This document shows positions 44,356 through 52,393 of a DNA stretch of 64,000 nt, piece by piece. The stretch comes from CAYRYU01 sp964428355 (GTDB lineage Bacteria; Muiribacteriota; Ozemobacteria; Ozemobacterales; Ozemobacteraceae). Every line of letters begins with the position of its first letter. The stretch's first letter is position 1. The DNA is taken from assembly GCA_964428355.1 (NCBI GenBank), contig CAYRYU010000007.1:1-64000 (forward strand). Direction: 5' to 3'. A model generated the notes under the pieces. The model worked only from the letters and a program-made list of their open reading frames with translations, searched no databases and was not told where the DNA came from. The position numbers were made by a program, and so were the translations under genes.

Positions 44356-46440
44356 ATGGCTGACGCACGGCCTGCTCCCAGTAGCATAATCCCGTTTGCG
44401 GAAGTAATGAAGAACAGGGATGTTCTTTTCGCTCTGGGATTGGTTTCAATCGTCATCATGATGGTCGTGCCCCTCCCTCCTGCTTTCCTGGACGTGCTTC
44501 TGGCGTTGAATATCGCGATGTCCCTGACCATCTTGCTGGTCTCAATCTATACGCACGAGGCACTTGAGTTTTCCGCTTTTCCGAGCCTCCTGCTGGTGGC
44601 CACACTTTTCCGGCTTGGTCTGAACGTAAGCTCAACCCGGATCATCCTGCTGGGCGAGGGCGCAAAAGTAAGCATCATCAAGGCATTCGGGAACTTCGTT
44701 GTCGGGGGCAACTACGTGGTGGGCCTCGTCGTCTTCTCGATCCTGGTGGTCATCCAGTTCATCGTGATCACCAAAGGTGCCGAGCGTGTCGCAGAAGTGG
44801 CGGCGAGATTCACCCTCGATGCGATGCCAGGGAAGCAGATGGCCATCGACGCGGACCTCAACGCCGGAGTGATCGACAACAACGAAGCCCGGGATCGCCG
44901 GAAAAACGTCCAGCGCGAAGCCGACTTCTACGGTTCCATGGACGGCGCCAGCAAGTTCGTCAAGGGCGATGCAATCGCGGGAATCATCATCACGGTAATC
45001 AACGTCCTGGGCGGCCTGTTCATCGGGGTCCTCCAACGGGGAGAAGGCGTGATGGACGCGCTCCAGGCATATACGCTGTTCACCGTCGGCGACGGCCTGG
45101 TCACCCAACTTCCCGCCCTTCTGATTGCAACCGCGACCGGTATCGTCGTAACCCGTGCCGGCTCTACATCCAATCTCGGAACCGAACTGTCTGAGCAGCT
45201 GGTTTCCCGACCCAAGGTTCTCGCCATCGCCTCCGTAATGATGGGCTTTCTGGGACTGATCCCGGGGCTCCCCAAGTTCAGCTTCCTTTTGCTCGGAATC
45301 GTGTTCGGGGCGCTGGCTTACATGATCCAGACCAACGAAGAAGACCAGGCGGCAAAAAAGGTGAAGGAAAAGCAGGCCAAGGAAGCGGCAACCCCGTCCA
45401 AGCCCGAGGACGTCTCATCGCTTCTTTCGATCGATCCTCTCGAGCTGGAAATCGGCTACAATCTGATCCCCCTCGTCGATGCGAACCAGGGCGGGGATCT
45501 CCTGAACCGGATTACCCTTATCAGGAGACAAATGGCGATCGACCTTGGCCTGGTAGTTCCCCCCATCCGTATCAGGGACAACATCCAGCTCCAGCCCTCC
45601 ACCTACCTGATCAAGATCAAGGGAGTCGAGATCGATCGGTATGAAGTCCTTCCCGACCAGTTCCTGGCGATGAACCCGGGAACGGCGACCACCAAGATTT
45701 CAGGAGTCGAGGTCACCGAACCCGCATTCGGGCTCCCCGCGGTCTGGATCCAGCAAAGCATGAGGGAACGCGCGGAAATGGCGGGCTACACGGTAGTGGA
45801 CCCCTCGACCGTTATCGCGACCCACCTTACGGAGACGATCCGAAAGAATGCCCACGAGATCCTTGGCCGTCAGGAAGTCCAATCCCTGCTTGATTCGGTT
45901 TCCGCGAACTACCCATTGATCGTGAAGGAGGTCGTCCCGACGATCGTTGGGCCCGCAGCGCTCTTGAAGATTCTCCAGAACCTGCTCAGGGAAGGGATTT
46001 CCATCCGGAACCTGGTGACCATCCTCGAATCCCTTTCCGACTGCAAAGGAATTTCCGAAGTGGAAACACTGACGGAGATTGTCCGGCAAGGACTTTCCCG
46101 GTACATCTGCAAGTCCCTGGTCGACTCAAAGGGCGTCCTGAACGTGATCTCGCTCGATCCCAGAATCGAGCAGACCCTGTCGAACTCCATCCAGAAAGTC
46201 GAGGGCTCGACTCAACTTGCACTCGATCCCAAGTTCGCCAGCGAGCTATTGGAAAAGATGCGGGCGAAGATCCAGGAAGTGATTCAGGCGGGCCATGATC
46301 CGATCCTTCTTTGTGCCTCCCCCATCCGGGCAAGCCTGAAAAGGCTTACCGAGCGGATGGCGCCACGCCTGAACGTCCTTTCCTACAACGAGGTTTCCAG
46401 TTCGGTCCAAGTTGAGTCGGTGGGGTTCATTTCCGTCTGA
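44356..46440 (+). CDS. flhA: Flagellar export protein FlhA
   Basis: 694 aa. Eight N-terminal membrane helices contain the FHIPEP signature region (DADLNAGVIDNNEARDRRKN, then EADFYGSMDGASKFVKGDAI). The cytoplasmic domain (about 330-690) carries NLVTILESLSDCKG and ends with VLSYNEVSSSVQVESVGFIS. FlhA forms the nine-subunit ring that docks chaperone-substrate pairs and helps couple proton flow to export. An internal promoter candidate lies just upstream. Confidence 0.95.
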   Translation: MADARPAPSSIIPFAEVMKNRDVLFALGLVSIVIMMVVPLPPAFLDVLLALNIAMSLTILLVSIYTHEALEFSAFPSLLLVATLFRLGLNVSSTRIILLGEGAKVSIIKAFGNFVVGGNYVVGLVVFSILVVIQFIVITKGAERVAEVAARFTLDAMPGKQMAIDADLNAGVIDNNEARDRRKNVQREADFYGSMDGASKFVKGDAIAGIIITVINVLGGLFIGVLQRGEGVMDALQAYTLFTVGDGLVTQLPALLIATATGIVVTRAGSTSNLGTELSEQLVSRPKVLAIASVMMGFLGLIPGLPKFSFLLLGIVFGALAYMIQTNEEDQAAKKVKEKQAKEAATPSKPEDVSSLLSIDPLELEIGYNLIPLVDANQGGDLLNRITLIRRQMAIDLGLVVPPIRIRDNIQLQPSTYLIKIKGVEIDRYEVLPDQFLAMNPGTATTKISGVEVTEPAFGLPAVWIQQSMRERAEMAGYTVVDPSTVIATHLTETIRKNAHEILGRQEVQSLLDSVSANYPLIVKEVVPTIVGPAALLKILQNLLREGISIRNLVTILESLSDCKGISEVETLTEIVRQGLSRYICKSLVDSKGVLNVISLDPRIEQTLSNSIQKVEGSTQLALDPKFASELLEKMRAKIQEVIQAGHDPILLCASPIRASLKRLTERMAPRLNVLSYNEVSSSVQVESVGFISV

Positions 46441-46456
46441 ATCGAAGGTATAATTC

Positions 46457-47302
46457 ATGATAATGAATGATCAAGCTTCCGCCTTGAGACAGTTGAAAAG
46501 GTTGGTTGAAATCTCCTCCCAGGAGCCGATTCCAACCCCGGAGGAGTTCCTCGCCTCGATCCAGAGGCCAACCCCCTTCCTTTCGGTAGCGGCCATCGTT
46601 CCAGACAAGATCGGCAGGGACATTCCTCCACTCCAAAGCTGGATCGACCATGTCCTCGCATCCCCACAACGGTCCTGCATCTGGGACCAGGCCGGAATCC
46701 TATCCGCGGCCACCCCACCCTTGGAAAACGCCAACTCCCTGCTTCCCGCGGCGCATTCGATAGAGGGAACACACGGCCCGTTGACCCTGATCGCCCGAAA
46801 TCCCCTCATGCTCGAAATCCATCAAAAGCAGGTCCCAGACCGGATCCGCTTCGTGAGGCAGTTGAACCGCCTCCTGGTTCCCTTCCAGGAGTTCTGGATC
46901 ACCCTGCAGGCTGGGGAGATCAATTTCCACCAGCCCGTCCTCCACGGCACGGACCTTGCCATCGTGATCGTCCCTGAAAGCCAGGATTCGGTCATCAGGG
47001 GATATGAAGCCGTGAAGAGCGTTCGTCTTTCCGGGTACTTCAGTCCGATTGCGCTGCTGCACCTGACGGAGCAGGAAGTCCCACCCCAGGACAACTGCCT
47101 CGAACGAATCCTTTCCGTCGCAAAACAGTTCCTGGCCCTTGACCTCCTTTCCAGCCGTCTGGTTCTGTCTCCCGGCGGGGCTGGTGATGAGAGTCGTCAA
47201 TCCGTCCGGGCGATCCTCGATTCCACATCCCCCGAACAGCGTGACTTCCTTTTCTACCTTTCCGAAAGACTGATCTACCCCGCCCCGGGGGATAACCGCT
47301 GA
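46457..47302 (+). CDS. FlhG/MinD-like protein without a P-loop, unknown role
   Basis: 281 aa, no signal peptide or membrane helix. It sits between flhA and flhG with only 3 bp before flhG. Residues 133-238 align by eye with FlhG residues 141-246. QLNRLL matches QLRFLE. FWITLQAGEI stands in place of YLLIDTGAGI. DLAIVIVPESQDS matches DQIIVVTTPEPTA, and NCLERILSVAKQFLALDLL matches YVLERLSKVALDFLKFEVQ. The N-terminal half has no Walker A motif and the switch Asp is lost. This suggests a degenerate paralogue that could pair with FlhG without binding ATP. I know of no named family; the homology is my inference. Confidence 0.7.
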   Translation: MIMNDQASALRQLKRLVEISSQEPIPTPEEFLASIQRPTPFLSVAAIVPDKIGRDIPPLQSWIDHVLASPQRSCIWDQAGILSAATPPLENANSLLPAAHSIEGTHGPLTLIARNPLMLEIHQKQVPDRIRFVRQLNRLLVPFQEFWITLQAGEINFHQPVLHGTDLAIVIVPESQDSVIRGYEAVKSVRLSGYFSPIALLHLTEQEVPPQDNCLERILSVAKQFLALDLLSSRLVLSPGGAGDESRQSVRAILDSTSPEQRDFLFYLSERLIYPAPGDNR

Positions 47303-47305
47303 CCC

Positions 47306-48241
47306 ATGAGCGAACCGATCCTGAAACCGGTTGAAAACATGATCGCCGAGACGAAACGGCAGATCCATCCATTCGTTTTCAAGCGCTTGGAATCGAGGAA
47401 GCCCAAACAACCAGGACAGAAAATTGCACGGACGATTACCATCACCTCAGGAAAAGGGGGTGTTGGGAAGACCAATTTCGTCGCGAACCTGGCCATCTGT
47501 CTCGGACAGGCCGGTCGGAAGGTGATCATCCTCGATGCGGATCTCGGGCTTGCCAACATCGATGTGGTCTTTGGAATCCGGCCCAAGAAGAATCTGATAA
47601 ATGTCATCCAGGGAACGCACTCACTCGAGGAAATCCTGATTCCCGGCCCGTGTGGAATCCAGATCATCGCCGGAGGCTCGGGAATCTCCGAACTCGCGCA
47701 GATGGATCCGGCCGCCCTCCGAAAGATGTTCGACCAGCTGCGGTTCCTTGAGGACAAGACCGATTACCTTTTGATCGACACCGGCGCGGGAATCAGCAGC
47801 AACGTCATTTCGTTCTGCCTGGCGGCTGACCAGATCATTGTCGTGACTACTCCCGAACCTACCGCTCTCGCTGACGCCTACGGGATAATCAAGATCATAT
47901 CCGGCTCCCGGCCCGGGGCATCCGTCTCCGTTCTGGTCAACAGGGCGGAAAGTCCCGAGGAAGCGGATTACGTCTTGGAGCGGCTTTCCAAGGTGGCCTT
48001 GGATTTCCTCAAGTTCGAAGTCCAGCGCCTGGGTTACCTTCCCCAGGACAAACAGATGTACCTCGCGGTCAGGCAACAGACACCGCTCATGCTCTTCTCC
48101 CCGATGTCCCCTGCCGCGGTCCGGCTTCGGGACATCGTTTCCACGGGTTTCCACGAAACCATGCCGGCCCTTCCCCCCGAGGGAATCGAGGGATTCCTTT
48201 CCAGGCTCTCGAGATTTTTCGGGAGGTCCACTCCGCCATGA
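47306..48241 (+). CDS. flhG: Flagellar number regulator FlhG (MinD-like ATPase)
   Basis: 311 aa. The deviant Walker A motif SGKGGVGKT is at residues 48-56, switch I at VIILDADLGLANIDVVFG, and the Walker B-like YLLIDTGAGIS at about 154-164. A basic N-terminal 45 residues precede it. FlhG restrains flagellar number and works against FlhF at the pole; in several bacteria it also acts on flagellar gene control and on FliM/FliY assembly. Its stop overlaps the flhF start by 4 nt. In most genomes flhF comes before flhG; here the order is reversed. Confidence 0.92.
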   Translation: MSEPILKPVENMIAETKRQIHPFVFKRLESRKPKQPGQKIARTITITSGKGGVGKTNFVANLAICLGQAGRKVIILDADLGLANIDVVFGIRPKKNLINVIQGTHSLEEILIPGPCGIQIIAGGSGISELAQMDPAALRKMFDQLRFLEDKTDYLLIDTGAGISSNVISFCLAADQIIVVTTPEPTALADAYGIIKIISGSRPGASVSVLVNRAESPEEADYVLERLSKVALDFLKFEVQRLGYLPQDKQMYLAVRQQTPLMLFSPMSPAAVRLRDIVSTGFHETMPALPPEGIEGFLSRLSRFFGRSTPP

Positions 48242-49731
48242 TGATGAAAAAGTTCGTGGCGGACAGCTACTATGAGGCATTCCTGAAGGCCCAGAGCGAG
48301 CTCGGTTCGGAGATGATCGTCATTACCTCGCGAACCTTCCCCCAATCGTCCTGGGCGGGGTTGTACAAGCAGGAGATGGTCGAGATCACTGCCGCAGTCC
48401 CCCGCTCCGCCCCCGGCAAACCACAGAAAGCCGCCCCGACAAGACCCGAACCCACGGAAGAGATCCTGCCTCCCCCCCAGCCGGTTGCACCCTCCCAATC
48501 GAAGCCCAGTCCGGAAGCCATTCTTCCTCCACATCCAGTCTCCAAGCCCACCCCACAGGAGTATGGGCCCTCGCTGCGGCCCCAACGGTTCACCCAGGCA
48601 AGGGTGCAATCGATGCGTCCCGTCCACGGCCTCCGGTCGAACCAGGAAGGGGAAGCGGCCCCGCAATCCCAGCGTTTCCAGGATGACGCGAAGAACGCCC
48701 AGCGGATCCAGGCACTTCTGGGGGACATCCTCAGCCAGAGGGCGAAAGGCCCCAAAAAAAGCGAGAGCGAAGTCTCACCACCTCCACCCCCACCTCCGCC
48801 GCCCGCATTCGACGCCCCAGTGGACAGAGCTTCCATCCAGGCGCTGGAGGCGAGGATGGCCGAGATTCTCGACATGGTCAAGAAGATGCAGGAGTTTTCG
48901 GGGAAGGCACTTGCAACGCCCAACCCTTCCGTTCCTGAGGGGCTCTTCCACCTCCGGAAGTTGTTCTCCGGTATCGAACTTCCCGCCGAGATCCTCGAAG
49001 GACTCCTGGAGATTCTCGGAACGTCCCTTCCTCCACAGGTCCTCAAGAATCCCGCCGAAACTGAGGAGGGAACGGCCCGATGGCTTCGGGAACACCTCCG
49101 CTTCTCGCCCCCGATCGAGTTCCATCCGCAATCGACCGGCCCGAAAATATTCATCCTTATCGGGCCGACGGGGGTTGGAAAGACCACCACCATCGCCAAA
49201 CTGGCGGCGTCCTTTGCACTTGACCTCGAGGAACGAAAGAAAGTGGCACTTTTCACCCTGGATACGTTCCGGATCGGAGCCCCCGCCCAGCTGATGCAGT
49301 ATGCACAGATAATCGAGGCGGAAATGGAGATAATCTTCGAACCCGACGATATCCCCCAGGTGCTGCAACGTCATATATCCAAGGATGTCATCCTTGTAGA
49401 CACCGCGGGACGATGCCAGAAGAACGTTTGCGATCTCGACGAATTGAAGAGGTTTCTCAAGTATTTCCCGGGTGCCTCGAAGTATCTGGTTCTTTCCGCC
49501 ACCACCAAATTTTCCGATCTCTGGGAATCGATCAGGAAGTTCGGGGAAATTGGTTTCGATGAGCTGATATTCACCAAGATCGATGAGACGAACTCGATCG
49601 GCCCTCTGCTTGGGGTTCTGCTTCAGTCCAAGCTCCCCCTGGCGTTCCTCACCCACGGCCAAAGCGTTCCCGACGATTTCAAGCCAGCGGATCCCGGGTT
49701 TTTCCTTGGGAGGATTTTCCCAAAGACCTGA
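48238..49731 (+). CDS. flhF: Flagellar placement GTPase FlhF
   Basis: 497 aa. The N-terminal B domain starts MMMKKFVADSYYEAFLKAQS. A long Pro-rich, basic linker (about 65-200) contains a run of prolines. The NG domain follows: P-loop GPTGVGKTTT near 308, TLDTFRIGAPAQL, VDTAGR near 387 and FTKIDETNSIGP near 445. FlhF is an SRP-type GTPase that marks the site of flagellum assembly, commonly a cell pole. With FlhG next to it, the species probably has polar or number-controlled flagella. It is the last gene of the operon. Confidence 0.93.
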   Translation: MMMKKFVADSYYEAFLKAQSELGSEMIVITSRTFPQSSWAGLYKQEMVEITAAVPRSAPGKPQKAAPTRPEPTEEILPPPQPVAPSQSKPSPEAILPPHPVSKPTPQEYGPSLRPQRFTQARVQSMRPVHGLRSNQEGEAAPQSQRFQDDAKNAQRIQALLGDILSQRAKGPKKSESEVSPPPPPPPPPAFDAPVDRASIQALEARMAEILDMVKKMQEFSGKALATPNPSVPEGLFHLRKLFSGIELPAEILEGLLEILGTSLPPQVLKNPAETEEGTARWLREHLRFSPPIEFHPQSTGPKIFILIGPTGVGKTTTIAKLAASFALDLEERKKVALFTLDTFRIGAPAQLMQYAQIIEAEMEIIFEPDDIPQVLQRHISKDVILVDTAGRCQKNVCDLDELKRFLKYFPGASKYLVLSATTKFSDLWESIRKFGEIGFDELIFTKIDETNSIGPLLGVLLQSKLPLAFLTHGQSVPDDFKPADPGFFLGRIFPKT

Positions 49732-50055
49732 ACCCCCAGGTCGAAAGTCCCAATTTCCCTGCCAGGGGATCCCTTTTTTGGAAAAATTTCCCCCACCCTA
49801 CCGATATATAGTTGGGGAATCTTCGGATTCCCCTGATCGATTTCGGGATATCCCAAGTCCGGGATGGGGAATTTCATCGCAAAAGCTCGACTTTTTATGT
49901 ATACTTCAAGGTTAACCAGGGGCGGAAGGTCTCTTTCGCCTGTTCTGGTATGCTCTTCATTCGGGGTTTTCCGGTCCGAAGGGCCTGGAAGGGGTTTCCC
50001 CAGCACAGGAGCGGTCGTTTCGTGATTCGCGGGTCAGGGCTACAGGAGAATGTCC
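49732..50055 (+). other. Intergenic region before cheA
   Basis: About 324 bp without a supported gene. It contains the promoter candidate at 49782-49807, so the leader of cheA would be about 240 nt, long enough for regulation. No riboswitch pattern I know is visible. TATACT near 49900 could be a second -10 box but lacks a -35. Confidence 0.45.
49782..49807 (+). promoter_or_regulatory. Candidate sigma-28 type promoter of cheA
   Basis: AAAAATTT, 10 bp, then ACCGATAT resembles TAAAGTTT-N11-GCCGATAA (6 of 8 in each box). Spacing is one base shorter than consensus. Confidence 0.4.
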
Positions 50056-52365
50056 ATGGATATTGACCTTTCCCAATACATGGGCATGTATGTCGATGGT
50101 TCGAAGGAGAACCTCGACATGATGGACAAGCAGCTCCTTGCCCTCGAACAGGATCCGAACAACGTCGAGGCTGTCGGTGAGATCTTCCGTGCCGCACACA
50201 CACTCAAGGGGATGTCCGCCACCATGGGGTTCGAAAAGGTGGCCCATCTCACGCACGAGATGGAAAACATCCTCGACAAACTCCGCAACAAACAGGTTCC
50301 TGTGACATCCACCGTGGTGGACGTCCTGTTCGAAACCTTCGATGTCCTCCGGATCCTTGTTAACGACAGCATCTCCGCCACGGATTCAAACGTGAATCTG
50401 GAAGCGATATCCGGGAAGCTTGCCTCGGTGGCCTCTCCCGAAGGTGCCGCCAAGAAAGTTGAAGTCCAGCAGGCCTCGGTCGCAGCGTCCCCAACCGGCA
50501 CCGCCCCCCCCGCCCCCGCTTCACCAGCAGGGGTGGGAGCCGGGATATTGATGAACGAGTTCGAGTATCAGGTCCTGCTCGAAGCTCAGCAGAAGAACTC
50601 CAACATCATCATGATGACGGTCTACCTGGTTCCCGACTGCCTGCTCAAAGCCCCCCGAGCTTTCATGGTCGTCCGGACCCTCGAAGAGCTTTCGGTCGAG
50701 ATCATCAAGGCGATTCCGGAAACGAAGGACATCGAGGAGGAGAAGTTCGACCTTTCCTTCAAAATGCTGCTGCTGTCCCCCGTTCCCCCGGCCGATGTCA
50801 AGTCCGCCATCGAAGGGATCTCGGAAATAGAAAAGGTCGACGTCGTCCTCGCCAAACCGGAGGATTTCAAGGCGGCCCCCCCACAAACCATTGCCACCCC
50901 GGCCGCTGCCCCACCTCCTCCACCGCCCCCGCCGCCCCCACCGCCACCCCCGCCTCCCGCGGCCGCTTCGAAACCGGCCCCGGCCACCCCTGCGCGAGCG
51001 GCACCACCTCCACAGGCCGCCAAGCCCGTGCGGTCCGCTCCCCCGCCATCAGCCCAGCCCGCCCCTGGGGCCGCCCACCCTCCACCTCCCACACCCACAC
51101 CCCCACCGCCACCGCCACCGCCTCCCGCCGCAGGGGGTGGAAAACCTTCCCAACCTGCAGCGAAAGCCGCTTCCGCCGAAAAGCGTGGAAGCCAGACGGT
51201 CCGCGTCGACATGCACCGTCTGGACGAGCTCATGAACCTCGTTGGAGAGCTGGTCATCAACCGGACCCGTCTCCAGGACATCGGGGCCGCCCACAAGCTC
51301 AAGGATCTCAACGAGACCCTCGCCCGGGTTACCCAGATCAGTTCTGCCCTGCAGAGCGTCGTCATGCAGGTCCGGATGGTTCCCATCGACCAGGTCTTCG
51401 ACCGGTTCCCAAGGATGGTCCGCGACCTGTCCAAAAAGCTTAGCAAGAAGATCGACCTCGTCCTGGAGGGGAAGGAAACGGAAATGGACAGGACGGTCAT
51501 CGACGAGATCGGGGATCCGATGGTCCACCTCATCCGGAATTCGATCGACCACGGGATCGAGAGCCCCCAGGACCGCCTCTCGAAGGGAAAACCCGAAACC
51601 GGAACGATATACCTGGTCGCCCGCCATGAGGGAAACAACGTGATAATCGAGGTCAAGGATGACGGGAAGGGTATCGATCCCCGCATCATTGGCCCGCTTG
51701 CGGTGAAAAAGGGGATGTTCACACAGGAACAGATCGACAAGATGCCTCCGGAGGAGATCGTAAAAATCATTTTCCTGCCGGGTTTTTCGACAGCGGATGT
51801 GGTCAGCGACCTTTCAGGACGTGGCGTGGGAATGGATGCGGTCAAGAGCAAGCTCGACGAACTGAACGGCAACCTCGATGTCGAATCGAAAGTGGGGGAA
51901 GGAACCCGAGTCATCATCAAGCTCCCCTTGACCCTGGCGATTCTCCCCGCCCTGATGGTAAAACTGGGGTCGGAGATCTTCGCCATCCCACTTGGTGCGG
52001 TTCAGGAAACGATCGACATCCGGAGGGCCGACATCTACATGGTCCAGAAGCAGGAAGTGACGCTGCTGCGGGGGGAGGAGGTCCTTCCCATCATCCGGCT
52101 CAAGACGCTCCTTTCCGTTCCGGTTCCGGCCGAAGAGAAGGAAAAGGAAGAGGAGATCTCGATCGTCGTTTGCGCATCCGGGGAAAGGCGGGCAGGATTC
52201 ATGGTCGACGAGCTCCTGGGACAGACGGAAATCGTCATCAAGTCACTCGGGAACCTGCTCGGAGGACTCCCGGGAATCATGGGCGCAACGATGCGGGGCG
52301 ATGGAACCATCGCCCTCATTCTCGACATTCCCTCATTCTTGCAGATGAAGGGACAAGCCATCTGA
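50056..52365 (+). CDS. cheA: Chemotaxis histidine kinase CheA
   Basis: 769 aa. AGGAG is 7 nt before the ATG at 50056 but only 1 nt before the ATG at 50050, so the later one is preferred; it gives MDIDLSQYMG. The HPt domain has its phosphorylated His at residue 48 (FRAAHTLKGMSATMGF). A P2-like domain (about 165-275) is followed by a Pro-rich linker (about 285-380). The dimerisation segment is VDMHRLDELMNLVGELVINR. The ATP-binding domain has HLIRNSIDHGIESP, DDGKGIDP and SGRGVGMDAVKS, and the C-terminal domain is CheW-like. CheA phosphorylates CheY in response to receptors. The next gene repeats its N-terminal half. Confidence 0.94.
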   Translation: MDIDLSQYMGMYVDGSKENLDMMDKQLLALEQDPNNVEAVGEIFRAAHTLKGMSATMGFEKVAHLTHEMENILDKLRNKQVPVTSTVVDVLFETFDVLRILVNDSISATDSNVNLEAISGKLASVASPEGAAKKVEVQQASVAASPTGTAPPAPASPAGVGAGILMNEFEYQVLLEAQQKNSNIIMMTVYLVPDCLLKAPRAFMVVRTLEELSVEIIKAIPETKDIEEEKFDLSFKMLLLSPVPPADVKSAIEGISEIEKVDVVLAKPEDFKAAPPQTIATPAAAPPPPPPPPPPPPPPPPAAASKPAPATPARAAPPPQAAKPVRSAPPPSAQPAPGAAHPPPPTPTPPPPPPPPPAAGGGKPSQPAAKAASAEKRGSQTVRVDMHRLDELMNLVGELVINRTRLQDIGAAHKLKDLNETLARVTQISSALQSVVMQVRMVPIDQVFDRFPRMVRDLSKKLSKKIDLVLEGKETEMDRTVIDEIGDPMVHLIRNSIDHGIESPQDRLSKGKPETGTIYLVARHEGNNVIIEVKDDGKGIDPRIIGPLAVKKGMFTQEQIDKMPPEEIVKIIFLPGFSTADVVSDLSGRGVGMDAVKSKLDELNGNLDVESKVGEGTRVIIKLPLTLAILPALMVKLGSEIFAIPLGAVQETIDIRRADIYMVQKQEVTLLRGEEVLPIIRLKTLLSVPVPAEEKEKEEEISIVVCASGERRAGFMVDELLGQTEIVIKSLGNLLGGLPGIMGATMRGDGTIALILDIPSFLQMKGQAI

Positions 52366-52393
52366 AAATGATCTTCTTCGCGAGGTGGAAAGG

